Positions 7,076-15,944 of a DNA stretch of 64,000 nt are shown here, piece after piece (the stretch's first letter is position 1; the number at the start of each line of letters is the position of its first letter). The stretch is from Mycobacterium neglectum (lineage in GTDB: Bacteria; Actinomycetota; Actinomycetes; Mycobacteriales; Mycobacteriaceae): NCBI RefSeq assembly GCF_002591975.1, contig NZ_NVQE01000007.1:62001-126000 (forward strand), read 5' to 3'. A program made the position numbers and the translations under genes. A model generated the notes under the pieces. That model saw nothing but the letters and a program-made list of their open reading frames with translations, made no database searches and was not told where the DNA came from.

Positions 7076-8311
7076 GTGGGTTGGTTGTCCGAGGGCGCCG
7101 ACGTGAAGATGCGGCCGAGCTGGATGCTGCTCGGCCCGGCGTTCGTCGCCGCCATCGCCTACGTCGACCCCGGCAACGTCGCCGCCAATGTCAGCGCCGG
7201 CGCGCAATTCGGCTTCCTGTTGGTATGGGTCATCGTGGTGGCCAACACGATGGCCTGCCTGGTCCAGTACCTCTCGGCGAAACTGGGTTTGGTGAGCGGG
7301 CTGTCGCTACCCGAGGCCATCGGCACCAGGATGCGACGCTCGACTCGGCTGGGTTACTGGCTGCAAGCCGAATTAGTCGCGATGGCAACGGATCTCGCCG
7401 AGGTGATGGGTGGTGCGATCGCGCTGTACCTGCTCTTCGACCTCCCGCTGCTCACCGGCGGCGTGATCACGGGAGCGGTGTCGCTGCTGCTGCTGGTGGT
7501 CAAGGACCGCCGGGGTCAGCAGATGTTCGAGCGTGTGATCACCGGCCTGCTCCTGGTAATTGCGATCGGATTTCTCACCAGCCTGTTCGTCTCACCACCA
7601 CCGGCGGACGAGGTGGCCGCCGGGCTGGTGCCGATGTTCGCAGGTACTGAGAGCGTGCTGCTGGCGGCGGCGATGCTCGGCGCGACCGTCATGCCACACG
7701 CGGTTTACCTGCACTCCGGCCTCGCGCGCGACCGCCACGGCCATCCCGAACCGGGCCCCATGCGCCGCATGCTGCTGCGCGTCACCCGATGGGACGTCGG
7801 AATCGCGATGGTCGTCGCAGGTGCCGTCAACCTCTCAATGCTGCTTGTCGCGGCGACGAACCTGCAGGGACGCGACAACACGGATTCGATCGAGGGCGCG
7901 CACGCCGCGGTCGGCGACACGTTGGGCCCAACAGTTGCGCTGCTCTTTGCGATCGGACTGCTTGCGTCGGGGCTGGCGTCCTCGTCGGTGGGCGCCTATG
8001 CCGGCGCAATGATCATGCAGGGCCTGCTGCACGTGTCGATGTCGTTGGTGGTGCGACGGCTGATCACCCTTGCGCCAGCGCTGGCGATCCTGGCAATTGG
8101 TGTCGACCCGAGCCGCGCGCTGGTGTTGTCCCAGGTCGTACTGTCCTTTGGAATTCCGTTCGCGCTGATCCCGCTGGTGCGTCTGACCAGCGATCGCGCT
8201 GTGATGGGCGACGACGTCAATCACCGTGTGACCTCAGCTCTTGGGTGGCTTGTCGCCGGATTGATTACTGTGCTCAACGTGGTGCTCATTTATCTGACCG
8301 TGACGGGCTGA
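7076..8311 (+). CDS. mntH: Nramp-family Mn2+/Fe2+ transporter
   Basis: Proton-coupled divalent-metal importer with about 11 transmembrane helices. It has the TM1 metal-binding motif DPGN (AYVDPGNVAAN) and the TM6 MPHA motif (GATVMPHAVYLHSG), which together coordinate Mn2+ or Fe2+. 411 residues from the GTG at 7076; a start at 7103 (GTG) or 7109 (ATG) would remove 9-11 residues and is equally possible. The stop is directly followed by the ATG of the GGCT-PGA hydrolase fusion. Confidence 0.93.
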   Translation: MGWLSEGADVKMRPSWMLLGPAFVAAIAYVDPGNVAANVSAGAQFGFLLVWVIVVANTMACLVQYLSAKLGLVSGLSLPEAIGTRMRRSTRLGYWLQAELVAMATDLAEVMGGAIALYLLFDLPLLTGGVITGAVSLLLLVVKDRRGQQMFERVITGLLLVIAIGFLTSLFVSPPPADEVAAGLVPMFAGTESVLLAAAMLGATVMPHAVYLHSGLARDRHGHPEPGPMRRMLLRVTRWDVGIAMVVAGAVNLSMLLVAATNLQGRDNTDSIEGAHAAVGDTLGPTVALLFAIGLLASGLASSSVGAYAGAMIMQGLLHVSMSLVVRRLITLAPALAILAIGVDPSRALVLSQVVLSFGIPFALIPLVRLTSDRAVMGDDVNHRVTSALGWLVAGLITVLNVVLIYLTVTG

Positions 8312-9376
8312 ATGCCGCATACCTACTTCGCCTACGGGTCGAACCTGTGCGTTCGACAGATGGCGCGGCGGTGCCCGGGCGCAGTCGATCCCCGGCCTGC
8401 CACGCTGGCCGACCACGACTGGCTGATCAACGAGCGCGGGGTGGCGACCGTAGAACCGTTCGACGGCTCGCAGGTGCACGGTGTGGTGTGGCAACTGACC
8501 GATCACGACCTCGCCACCCTCGACAGCGCGGAAGGCGTCCCGGTCCGTTATCGCCGGGACCGGCTCACCGTGCACACCGATGACGGGCCGTACCAGGCGT
8601 GGGTCTACATCGATCACCGGGTCGAACCGGGGCCGCCGCGGCCGGGGTACCTGGAGCGCATCGTCGACGGCGCGCTACATCACGGCCTCCCGCAGCGGTG
8701 GATCGACTTCCTGCGGCGATGGGATCCCGCACAGTGGCCGAGCAGCACCGTCAAGTCGAGTGCTCTTGCTCCACAGTCACTTTCGGAGTTACTGGCCGAA
8801 CCGGGAATCACCGAAGACGTGGCGTTGCGATCGCGATTCGGATTCATGGCAATCCACGGCGGCGGCCTGGAGCAGATGACCGACGTCATCGCCGAGCGCG
8901 CCGCCGACGCCGCGGACGCGTCGCTGTACGTGGTTCGCCATCCCGACCACTATCCACACCACCTGCCGTCGGCGCGCTATCACGCCGCGGAGTCCGAGCG
9001 GCTCGCCGAGTTCCTCGGGCATGTCGACGTGGCGGTGTCGCTGCACGGGTATGGCCGGATCGGCCGCAGCACGCAGTTGCTCGCCGGCGGCCGCAACCGT
9101 TTACTGGCCGAGCACCTCGCGCGCCACGTCAGGGTGCCGGGCTATCAGGTCATCACGGAGCTCGGCGCGATCCCCCGCGAGCTTCGGGGCCTACACCCGG
9201 ACAACCCGGTCAACCGCGTCCCCGGGGGCGGCACCCAACTCGAACTCACCCCGCGCGTCCGCGGAATCAGCCCGCGCAGCCAATTACCTGGCGACGACGG
9301 CATCTCTCCCGCAACCTCGGCGTTGGTACAGGGGCTGGCCGCAACCGCACGCTCATGGGAAGCGCCCACGGCTTAG
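8312..9376 (+). CDS. Gamma-glutamylcyclotransferase fused to poly-gamma-glutamate hydrolase domain
   Basis: Two domains in 354 residues. Residues 1-about 125 are GGCT-like: the opening FAYGSNL is the family hallmark and EGVPVRYRRDRL follows the typical core. Residues about 150-345 match the phage PghP/DUF867 zinc poly-gamma-glutamate hydrolase fold: MAIHGGGLEQMT (His and Glu metal ligands), VAVSLHGYGR (His ligand), and a closing TQLELTPRVRG. Both domains act on gamma-glutamyl bonds, so the fusion would cut gamma-linked glutamate chains and cyclise the ends to 5-oxoproline. No signal peptide, so cytosolic. Starts at the base after the mntH stop. Confidence 0.8.
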   Translation: MPHTYFAYGSNLCVRQMARRCPGAVDPRPATLADHDWLINERGVATVEPFDGSQVHGVVWQLTDHDLATLDSAEGVPVRYRRDRLTVHTDDGPYQAWVYIDHRVEPGPPRPGYLERIVDGALHHGLPQRWIDFLRRWDPAQWPSSTVKSSALAPQSLSELLAEPGITEDVALRSRFGFMAIHGGGLEQMTDVIAERAADAADASLYVVRHPDHYPHHLPSARYHAAESERLAEFLGHVDVAVSLHGYGRIGRSTQLLAGGRNRLLAEHLARHVRVPGYQVITELGAIPRELRGLHPDNPVNRVPGGGTQLELTPRVRGISPRSQLPGDDGISPATSALVQGLAATARSWEAPTA

Positions 9377-9378
9377 AG

Positions 9379-9405
9379 CCATCCGGAACCACCCTCGCTC
9401 CGAAT
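9379..9405 (+). promoter_or_regulatory. SigK-type promoter of the sigK operon
   Basis: CCATCC (9379-9384), a 15-base spacer, then CCGAAT (9400-9405): these are the -35 and -10 hexamers recognised by mycobacterial SigK. The -10 ends seven bases before the GTG of the first gene, so the mRNA is probably leaderless. It implies SigK autoregulation of the whole 9413-14813 operon. Confidence 0.75.
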
Positions 9406-9412
9406 ACCTGAT

Positions 9413-10714
9413 GTGGAAAGTTCCAACCCCCTCCAACGATCCGTCGCGGTCATCGGCAGCGGCGTGTCCGGCCTGGTCGCCGCATATGTCCTGGCACAAC
9501 GCGACCGCGTGACCCTCTACGAGGCCGACACCCGGCTCGGCGGCCACGCCCACACCCACCGGATACCGCTCGACCACGACGACGGCCGCACAATCGGCGT
9601 CGACTCGGCCTTCCTCGTGCACAACGAGCGCACCTATCCGACGCTGTGTCGACTGTTCGACGAACTCGGCATCGCCACCAGGGAGACCGACATGTCGATG
9701 TCGGTTCGCGACGACGCGAGTGGACTCGAATACGCAGGCGCCCGTGGGATCGGCGGGCTGTTTCCATCGTGGTCGTCGCTCACCCGTCCGCGCTACCTGT
9801 TCATGCTGGCCGAGGTCAAACGCTTCCACCGGGAGGCGCTGCGCCTCCTCGAGAGTGACGAGGACAACGCGACGGTCGGCGACTTCCTCGACCACCACGG
9901 CTTCTCCCAGTACTTCATCGACCACTTCATGACGCCGCTCATCGCGGCGGTGTGGTCCTCTCCTCCTGGCCAGTCGCTGCAGTATCCGGCGCGCTACCTG
10001 TTCGTGTTCCTCGAACACCACGGCATGCTGTCGGTCTTCGACTCCCCCACCTGGCGGACTGTGGTCGGCGGCTCGGCCACTTACGTGGAAGCGGTGGCGA
10101 AGTTCATCGACGAGGTGCGCCTCGGCGCCGCGGTGCGCTCGGTGCGCCGGCTGCCCGACGGTGTCGAGGTGTCCGACGAGATCTCGGGGCCGCGACGTTT
10201 CGACGCGGCCGTCATCGCCACCCATCCCGACCAAGCATTGCTGATGCTCGCCGAGCCGACATCCGCCGAACGATCCGTGCTCGGCGCCATCGGGTACAGC
10301 ACCAACCAAGCGCAACTGCACACCGACGAGTCGGTGCTGCCGCGGCATCGACGCGCCCGTGCGTCGTGGAACTACCTGGCGACCGCCGACGACGCACAGG
10401 TGATGGTCACCTACGACGTGACCCGACTGATGCGGCTGGGCGGCGGCCGCCGGTTCCTGGTAACCCTAGGTGGCAAACACCGCGTCGACCGCGGGACCGT
10501 GCTCACCGAGATGACCTACAGCCATCCGATGTACACACCGGACTCCGTTGCCGCCCAGAAGCTTTTGCCAACCCTGGACGACGATCGCGTGGTGTACGCC
10601 GGTGCCTATCACGGGTGGGGCTTCCACGAAGACGGCGCGGCATCTGGACTGCGGGCCGCGCGACGCCTCGGCGTCGAATGGCAGACGCTCGTCCGCGAGG
10701 CGGTGCCATGCTGA
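9413..10714 (+). CDS. FAD-dependent amine-oxidase-like oxidoreductase (Rv0449c-like)
   Basis: Flavoprotein of 433 residues with an N-terminal FAD-binding motif (VAVIGSGVSGLVAAY, then YEADTRLGGHAHT) and a C-terminal GAYHGWGFHEDG block. First gene of the sigK operon; the same gene precedes DUF1365 and a cyclopropane synthase in M. tuberculosis and in many other bacteria, suggesting lipid modification. The leaderless GTG at 9413 lies seven bases after the SigK -10. It overlaps the DUF1365 gene by seven bases. Exact substrate not known. Confidence 0.88.
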   Translation: MESSNPLQRSVAVIGSGVSGLVAAYVLAQRDRVTLYEADTRLGGHAHTHRIPLDHDDGRTIGVDSAFLVHNERTYPTLCRLFDELGIATRETDMSMSVRDDASGLEYAGARGIGGLFPSWSSLTRPRYLFMLAEVKRFHREALRLLESDEDNATVGDFLDHHGFSQYFIDHFMTPLIAAVWSSPPGQSLQYPARYLFVFLEHHGMLSVFDSPTWRTVVGGSATYVEAVAKFIDEVRLGAAVRSVRRLPDGVEVSDEISGPRRFDAAVIATHPDQALLMLAEPTSAERSVLGAIGYSTNQAQLHTDESVLPRHRRARASWNYLATADDAQVMVTYDVTRLMRLGGGRRFLVTLGGKHRVDRGTVLTEMTYSHPMYTPDSVAAQKLLPTLDDDRVVYAGAYHGWGFHEDGAASGLRAARRLGVEWQTLVREAVPC

Positions 10715-11475
10715 CGCCCGCCATCTACCGCACGCGGATCACTCATCTGCGTCGCGCCCCTGTGCATCACTATTTCGAGCATCGCGGGTACAGCTGGTAT
10801 GTCGATGTCGACGACTTGCCGAAGCTTCCTCGATGGCTGCGGCCGTTCGCCCGGTTCGACGTTCGCGATCACTTCAGTGAGATCGACGGGCCGAACGACA
10901 CACTGCGGCAACGAATCGACGTGTTTCTCGCCGAGCGGGACATCGACTTACGAGGTGGCCGGATCACCGCGCTGCTCCAGGCCCGGGTACTCGGGTACGT
11001 GTTCAATCCCATCAGCCTGTACTGGTGCCACGACGCGGACGGCACGTTGCGGCACGTCATCGCCGAGGTACACAACACCTACGGCGGACGCCATGCGTAC
11101 CTGTTGCCACCCGACAGCGATCACCCCGCGATCGTGATGAAGAAGCTGTACGTCTCTCCGTTCAACGAGGTCGACGGCCACTACCTGGTTACCGCACCTC
11201 GGCCCGACGAGAACCTCGACGTGCGAATTTCGTTGCACCGCGAGAATCAGCCGGCATTCGTCGTCACCATGCGTGGCAACCGCAAACGCGCAGGCATCGC
11301 CGAGATCCTCCGACTGCAACTGGTGGCGCCCGTCGCTCCGCTGATGGGCGCGATCGGAATTCGGATACAAGGCATCACACTCTGGTTGCGACGGGTTCCC
11401 GTCGTACCGCGAACCGATTCCGGCCACGTGCCGCGTACGAAGTCCCGCGACCAAGAAAGAGTCAACCAGTCGTGA
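10708..11475 (+). CDS. DUF1365 family protein (Rv0448c-like)
   Basis: 255 residues with the family motifs VHHYFEHRGYSWYVDVD, LGYVFNPISLYWC, VHNTYGGRHAY and KKLYVSPFNEVDGHY. DUF1365 proteins occur between an FAD oxidoreductase and a cyclopropane-fatty-acid synthase, as here, and are thought to act in modification of membrane fatty acids (for example furan fatty-acid-type products). ATG start inside the end of the upstream gene; the last bases overlap the methyltransferase start (GTGA). Biochemical role uncertain. Confidence 0.85.
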   Translation: MLTPAIYRTRITHLRRAPVHHYFEHRGYSWYVDVDDLPKLPRWLRPFARFDVRDHFSEIDGPNDTLRQRIDVFLAERDIDLRGGRITALLQARVLGYVFNPISLYWCHDADGTLRHVIAEVHNTYGGRHAYLLPPDSDHPAIVMKKLYVSPFNEVDGHYLVTAPRPDENLDVRISLHRENQPAFVVTMRGNRKRAGIAEILRLQLVAPVAPLMGAIGIRIQGITLWLRRVPVVPRTDSGHVPRTKSRDQERVNQS

Positions 11476-12746
11476 GTATGGATCTGACGTTATCCTCACC
11501 GGCCACAATTGATTCCGAGAGATGGCCCGCCGTGGCTCGGGTGCCCGGCGGACCGGTCAGCGCCGCAACGGGCGCTGTCGCGGACCGGCTCTTCCGCCGC
11601 GCGGCGGCACGGTTACCGATACGCGTCGTGTACCCCGACGGCACAGTGGTCGGCGCCGCCGACCCCACGCTGCCGACAATGGTGGTGCATCGGCCCGCGG
11701 CGATGGTTCGCCGAGTCGGTCGCTACGGGCTCATCGGATTCGGCGAGTCGTACATGGCCGGCGATTGGAGCTCCTCTGATATCGCGGGTCTGCTCACCGA
11801 GTTCGGCAAGCGGCTGACGGAGCTTATTCCTCCTGTCCTGCAGCGATTCCGCCCCCTCGCGGTGGTCCGCCAGCCGCGGTCACAGCACAACAGCCGTCGA
11901 CAGGCGCGCCGCAACATCGCCGAGCATTACGACCTGTCCAACGCAATGTTCGCCGAATTCCTCGACGAGACGATGACGTACTCCAGCGCGCTTTTCGACG
12001 TCGTGCCCGCCGACGAGTCGACCCTCGCCGACGCGCAACGCCGAAAGATCGACCGACTCCTCGACACCGCGGCGGTCGGCCCGGGCAGCCGAGTGCTCGA
12101 GATCGGCACCGGCTGGGGCGAACTGTGCATCCGCGCAGCGGCGCGCGGCGCCCACGTCCGTTCGGTCACCTTGTCAGCCGAACAGCAGCGACTGGCTCGG
12201 CAACGGGTGGCTGCTGCGGGTCTGTCCGACCGAGTCGAGATCGACCTGTGCGACTACCGCGACGTCGAAGGCCGCTATGACGCTGTGCTGTCGATCGAAA
12301 TGGTCGAGGCCGTCGGATACCGGTTCTGGCCCACGTACTTTCAGACTCTGGATCGGCTGGTGACGCCTGGCGGACGGGTGGCAATTCAGGCCATCACGAT
12401 GCCGCACGACCGGATGCTGGCCAGTCGCAACACTCATACCTGGATCCAGAAGTACATCTTCCCCGGCGGCCTGCTGCCGTCGACCGAGGCGATCATCGGG
12501 ATCACCGAGTCCACTACCCGGCTACGCACCGTCGACATGTTCTCCCTGCAACCGCACTACGCCGAGACGCTGCGGATGTGGCGGGAGCGTTTTGTCGACC
12601 GCCGGGATTCTCTGGCAGAGTTGGGTTTCGACGATGTGTTCCAGCGGATGTGGGAGCTTTACCTGGCCTACTCCGAGGCCGGATTCCGGTCCGGGTACCT
12701 CGACGTCTATCAGTGGACGTTCGCGCCGTCGGGGCACCGGCCATGA
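11472..12746 (+). CDS. ufaA1: Cyclopropane-fatty-acyl-phospholipid synthase-like SAM methyltransferase
   Basis: SAM-dependent methyltransferase of the CFAS/mycolic acid synthase superfamily, 424 residues, close in length to M. tuberculosis UfaA1. It has an N-terminal lipid-binding part (FGESYMAGDW), then RRNIAEHYDLSNAMFAEFLD, SAM motif LEIGTGWGELCIRAA, active-site region EMVEAVGYRFWPTYF, and a C-terminal LRMWRERFVDR block. Acts on unsaturated acyl chains in membrane phospholipid; UfaA1 is reported to make tuberculostearate, so that is a fair guess here. The GTG start overlaps the DUF1365 stop. Confidence 0.87.
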   Translation: MSMDLTLSSPATIDSERWPAVARVPGGPVSAATGAVADRLFRRAAARLPIRVVYPDGTVVGAADPTLPTMVVHRPAAMVRRVGRYGLIGFGESYMAGDWSSSDIAGLLTEFGKRLTELIPPVLQRFRPLAVVRQPRSQHNSRRQARRNIAEHYDLSNAMFAEFLDETMTYSSALFDVVPADESTLADAQRRKIDRLLDTAAVGPGSRVLEIGTGWGELCIRAAARGAHVRSVTLSAEQQRLARQRVAAAGLSDRVEIDLCDYRDVEGRYDAVLSIEMVEAVGYRFWPTYFQTLDRLVTPGGRVAIQAITMPHDRMLASRNTHTWIQKYIFPGGLLPSTEAIIGITESTTRLRTVDMFSLQPHYAETLRMWRERFVDRRDSLAELGFDDVFQRMWELYLAYSEAGFRSGYLDVYQWTFAPSGHRP

Positions 12747-13528
12747 ATTTCCTGGTCGTCTCTGCGGCGTCGCTGGCCATCGTCATCGTGGTTCACACCA
12801 CGACATTTCTCATCGGTCGCCGGATCGGCCGCTACAACATCGTCGATGTCGCGTGGGGTGTGGGTTTCGTCGCGGTGGCGGCCGTCGCCGCATTCGTCGG
12901 CACGGGTGATCTGTTTCGGCGAATCCTGCTGCTGGTCCTCGTTGCGGTGTGGGGACTGCGCTTGGCATGGCACATGATCGTCAAGTCGGCGGGAAAGGGC
13001 GAGGACCCGCGCTATGAGGACCTGCTGGGCGGTGACTTCTCGGCGGGTCATGTGATTCGCAAGATCTTCCTGATCCAGGGCGCGGCGACTTGGTTTGTTT
13101 CGCTGCCGCTGCAACTTTCGGCCGTCCTTGGTCCGACGCCGCCAATCGTGACCCCGGTGCTGATCGCCGGCGTCGCCGTGTGGGCACTCGGCCTGCTGTT
13201 CGAAGGTATCGGCGATCACCAGTTGCGTCAGTTCAAGGCCGACCCTGCCAACAAAGGCGTCATCATGGACCGCGGGCTGTGGGGGTGGACCAGGCATCCC
13301 AACTACTTCGGCGATGCATGCGTGTGGTGGGGACTGTGGCTGGTGAGCGTCGCGGGCTGGATTTCGCTCACCACGGTGTTGTCGCCGGTGGTCATGACGT
13401 ATTTTCTGGTATACGCCACCGGTGCCCGCCTTACCGAGAAATACATGGCGGACCGCGATGGGTACGATGAATATCGTTCCCGTACTTCATTTTTCGTACC
13501 TCGACCGCCTAGATCGCGAATACCGTGA
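12743..13528 (+). CDS. DUF1295 membrane protein (steroid-5-alpha-reductase-like, Rv0446c-like)
   Basis: 261-residue integral membrane protein with about seven helices. The C-terminal signature GLWGWTRHPNYFGDACVWWG belongs to the DUF1295/steroid reductase/isoprenylcysteine methyltransferase superfamily, where it binds NADPH or SAM. The family partners with the upstream FAD oxidoreductase, DUF1365 and CFAS genes. Probably reduces or modifies an acyl lipid; substrate unknown. ATG overlaps the ufaA1 stop by four bases and its own stop overlaps the sigK GTG. Confidence 0.85.
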   Translation: MNFLVVSAASLAIVIVVHTTTFLIGRRIGRYNIVDVAWGVGFVAVAAVAAFVGTGDLFRRILLLVLVAVWGLRLAWHMIVKSAGKGEDPRYEDLLGGDFSAGHVIRKIFLIQGAATWFVSLPLQLSAVLGPTPPIVTPVLIAGVAVWALGLLFEGIGDHQLRQFKADPANKGVIMDRGLWGWTRHPNYFGDACVWWGLWLVSVAGWISLTTVLSPVVMTYFLVYATGARLTEKYMADRDGYDEYRSRTSFFVPRPPRSRIP

Positions 13529-14106
13529 CGCTCATAGCGGCTGTCGATAGGCTACGGCTTGTGACAACGGACCTCGACCAGCTGTTGCGCCAGGTGGCCC
13601 GGCAGGACGTCGACGCGTTCGCGACCTTCTATGACCAGACCCGGGCGCGGGTATTCGGCCTGGTCACGCGCGTGCTGCGCGATCCCGGCTATAGCGAAGA
13701 AACCACCCAGGACATCTACCTGCAGGTGTGGCGCACCGCTGACGCATACAACCCCGCTGCGGGCTCGCCGCTGGCGTGGTTGATGACGCTGGCGCATCGC
13801 CGGGCGGTGGACCGCGTGCGCTCCGAACAGGCCGCCAGTCAGCGTGAGTCCCGCTACGGCGCCGCCAACGTCGAGCCACCGTCGGACCAGGTGGCCGATT
13901 CGGTGATCGGCAGCGACGAGCGGCGCCAGGTCGCCGATTGCCTCGGCTCTCTGACCGACACACAGCGAGAGGCCATCCAACTCGCCTACTACGACGGCCT
14001 GACCTACGTCCAGGTATCCGAGCGGCTGTCGGCCAACCTCGCGACGATCAAATCGCGGATGCGCGACGCCATCCGCGGCCTACGCCGATGCTTGGGGGTC
14101 GCATGA
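13525..14106 (+). CDS. sigK: ECF RNA polymerase sigma factor SigK
   Basis: ECF sigma factor with region 2 (FYDQTRARVFGLVTRVLRDPGYSEETTQDIYLQVWR) and region 4 (LTDTQREAIQLAYYDGLTYVQVSERL), closely following M. tuberculosis SigK, including the linker RESRYGAANV. SigK is held by membrane anti-sigma RskA, encoded next and overlapping by four bases. The start is taken as the GTG overlapping the upstream stop (GTGA); a GTG at 13561 would give a protein 12 residues shorter. M. tuberculosis targets include mpt70/mpt83, which are not in this window. Confidence 0.95.
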   Translation: MTLIAAVDRLRLVTTDLDQLLRQVARQDVDAFATFYDQTRARVFGLVTRVLRDPGYSEETTQDIYLQVWRTADAYNPAAGSPLAWLMTLAHRRAVDRVRSEQAASQRESRYGAANVEPPSDQVADSVIGSDERRQVADCLGSLTDTQREAIQLAYYDGLTYVQVSERLSANLATIKSRMRDAIRGLRRCLGVA

Positions 14107-14813
14107 CTCAGCCCACAGACGACCTGACGGCCCTCGCGACCCCATACGCGCTGCACGCGATACCGGAAGCCGAGCGCGCCGACATCGAACGACGTCTGGC
14201 GGATGCGCCGCCCGAGGTCGCGCGGGCCTTCGACGACGAAGTCCGCGCGGTACGCGAGACCATGGCAGTGATCTCGGCCGCCACCGCTGTCGAGCCGCCG
14301 TACGAACTCCGCGATCGGGTTCTCGCCGAAATCAATGCGGCGCCAGTAGTCCCGCTGCGGCGCAAGCCCAGGCCCTGGCGGGCGACGATTCTGGCCGCCG
14401 CGGCCGCGGTCGTCATCGGACTCGGGGCCCTCGGCATCGGACTGGCGCTGCGACCTGCACCGACCGTAACCACCGCGGAGCAGATCTTCGCCGCGCCCGA
14501 CGTGCGAACCATTTCCGGTGACATTCCCGGCGGCGGAACAGCGACGGTGGTCTTCTCCCGCGAGAGGGACGCAGGCGTGCTGGTGATGAACAATGTGACG
14601 CCTCCGGAGGCCGGCACGGTCTACCAGATGTGGTTGATCAACGACGACGGTCCGCATTCCGCGGGCACCATGGATGCCAAGGCGGTTGCGCCGTCGACCA
14701 CCGCGGTGCTCCCGGATCTGGACGGGTCGAGCACTCTCGCGTTCACCATCGAACCGCCGGGCGGTTCACAGCAGCCGACTACGGAGCCTTTCGCAGCTCT
14801 ACCACTGGTCTAG
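14103..14813 (+). CDS. rskA: Anti-sigma-K factor RskA
   Basis: 236-residue single-pass membrane protein. The N-terminal cytoplasmic anti-sigma domain (YALHAIPEAERADIERRL) binds SigK. One transmembrane helix sits at about residues 98-118. The extracytoplasmic C-terminal domain has the RskA-typical GTVYQMWLINDDGPHSAGTM and FTIEPPGGSQQPT. Regulated intramembrane proteolysis of RskA releases SigK in M. tuberculosis. ATG overlaps the sigK stop; its TAG stop shares the palindrome CTAG with the stop of the convergent ligase gene. Confidence 0.95.
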   Translation: MTQPTDDLTALATPYALHAIPEAERADIERRLADAPPEVARAFDDEVRAVRETMAVISAATAVEPPYELRDRVLAEINAAPVVPLRRKPRPWRATILAAAAAVVIGLGALGIGLALRPAPTVTTAEQIFAAPDVRTISGDIPGGGTATVVFSRERDAGVLVMNNVTPPEAGTVYQMWLINDDGPHSAGTMDAKAVAPSTTAVLPDLDGSSTLAFTIEPPGGSQQPTTEPFAALPLV

Positions 14814-15910
14814 ATTCCTTCGAGGGTGGCGTCGGCAGCCTCGGCGATGACATCGGCGATGTCGTGGCGACGCTGCCACGCCCGTCGTTGTCGCATCGCA
14901 CCATTGCCCCGCGCGGCGATACCGTCGAGTTCACCGGTGACCAGGTCGTAGTCACCGACCGCTTCGAGCGCGGGCCGTACGCGCTCGACCATGTGGCCCA
15001 ACAACTCTCGCGCCGGCGCACACTCGTGGCCTTCGGTCAGATCCAGCGCGTCGCCGTCGAGACCGTCACGGGCCGATTTCCAGTACGCGGCGCGCAGCGC
15101 ATGAGCTGAAAGCGCCGGCCGCGGTAGCCCTTGCCGCTCGTCGTCGAGCGCTGTCATCACCGCCCCGCGAATCAGGGCCGCCAGCAGCACCGTCTCGGCC
15201 ACCGTCGCCGGCACATCGGCGACGCGAAACTCGATGGTCGGAAAGTTCGCCGAGGGCCGCACATCCCAATAGATCATTCCGTCATCGAGCGCTGCACCTG
15301 AACGAACCAGCATCTCGGCGACGGCGTCGTACTCGTCGACGGAGTCGAACGTCGGTGGCGGTCCGGCACTCGGCCACCGCGCCCACAGGACGCTGCGCCA
15401 GCTGGCATAGCCGGTGTCGGTGTTGCGGTAGATCGCCGAGTTCGCAGTCAGCGCGAGCAACAGCGGCAGCCATGGCCGCACCCGGTTAATGACGCGTATC
15501 GCGGCTTCGCGGCTCGGCACGGCGACATGCACGTGGGCGCCGCAGATCCCTTGTTCGTGGGCGATCATGCCGAACCTGTCGGCGATCTCGCGGTAACGCG
15601 GGGTATCGGTGATCGGGAACTCGTGCGGCACGGTGGGTGGCAGGCCGACGGCCAACAGCCGGGCGCCGCCGGCCTCAGCGGCTTCCGCCGCGATGCGACG
15701 CAACCGGTGGAGCTGGTCGGCGAGTTCACCGGTGCCGCCGACGACGTCGGTGGTGGTCTCGACCTGACAGCTCGTCAGCTCGAGTTGGAGCTTCACTCCG
15801 CGCTCGGCCGAGTGACCGGCGACCGCCTTGTTGACGGCAACCGGTTCGCCCGACGCGGGTTCGGCGAGCAGGAATTCCTCTTCGACGCCGATCGTGGGAT
15901 GTGCGGCCAT
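14810..15910 (-). CDS. Carboxylate-amine ligase, GCS2/YbdK family (putative glutamate-cysteine ligase)
   Basis: ATP-dependent glutamate-cysteine-ligase-like enzyme of 366 residues. Visible: PTIGVEEEFLL (ATP/Mg-binding Glu cluster), GVKLQLELTSCQVET, ICGAHVHVAVPS and DVRPSANFPTIEFRV. Mycobacteria lack glutathione, so the true substrate is uncertain; a gamma-glutamyl dipeptide is expected from the family. Similar to Rv0433 (from memory). The start is the ATG at 15910, directly next to a 17-bp tandem duplication; longer frames translate that duplication and lack conservation. Confidence 0.85.
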   Translation of the reverse strand: MAAHPTIGVEEEFLLAEPASGEPVAVNKAVAGHSAERGVKLQLELTSCQVETTTDVVGGTGELADQLHRLRRIAAEAAEAGGARLLAVGLPPTVPHEFPITDTPRYREIADRFGMIAHEQGICGAHVHVAVPSREAAIRVINRVRPWLPLLLALTANSAIYRNTDTGYASWRSVLWARWPSAGPPPTFDSVDEYDAVAEMLVRSGAALDDGMIYWDVRPSANFPTIEFRVADVPATVAETVLLAALIRGAVMTALDDERQGLPRPALSAHALRAAYWKSARDGLDGDALDLTEGHECAPARELLGHMVERVRPALEAVGDYDLVTGELDGIAARGNGAMRQRRAWQRRHDIADVIAEAADATLEGI

Positions 15911-15944
15911 GGTCTGAAAATTGATCCGGTCTGAAAATTGATCC
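15911..15944. repeat. Perfect 17-bp tandem duplication touching a start codon
   Basis: ggtctgaaaattgatcc occurs at 15911-15927 and again at 15928-15944 without a mismatch, immediately upstream (minus strand) of the carboxylate-amine ligase ATG. It changes the spacing between any promoter or ribosome-binding site and the start. No Shine-Dalgarno is seen in it. Confidence 0.9.

Noticed and set aside
11025-11471. N-terminal extension of the cyclopropane synthase
   Set aside because: The extension lies wholly over the DUF1365 gene and is Arg-rich; the GTG overlapping the DUF1365 stop gives the normal UfaA1 length.
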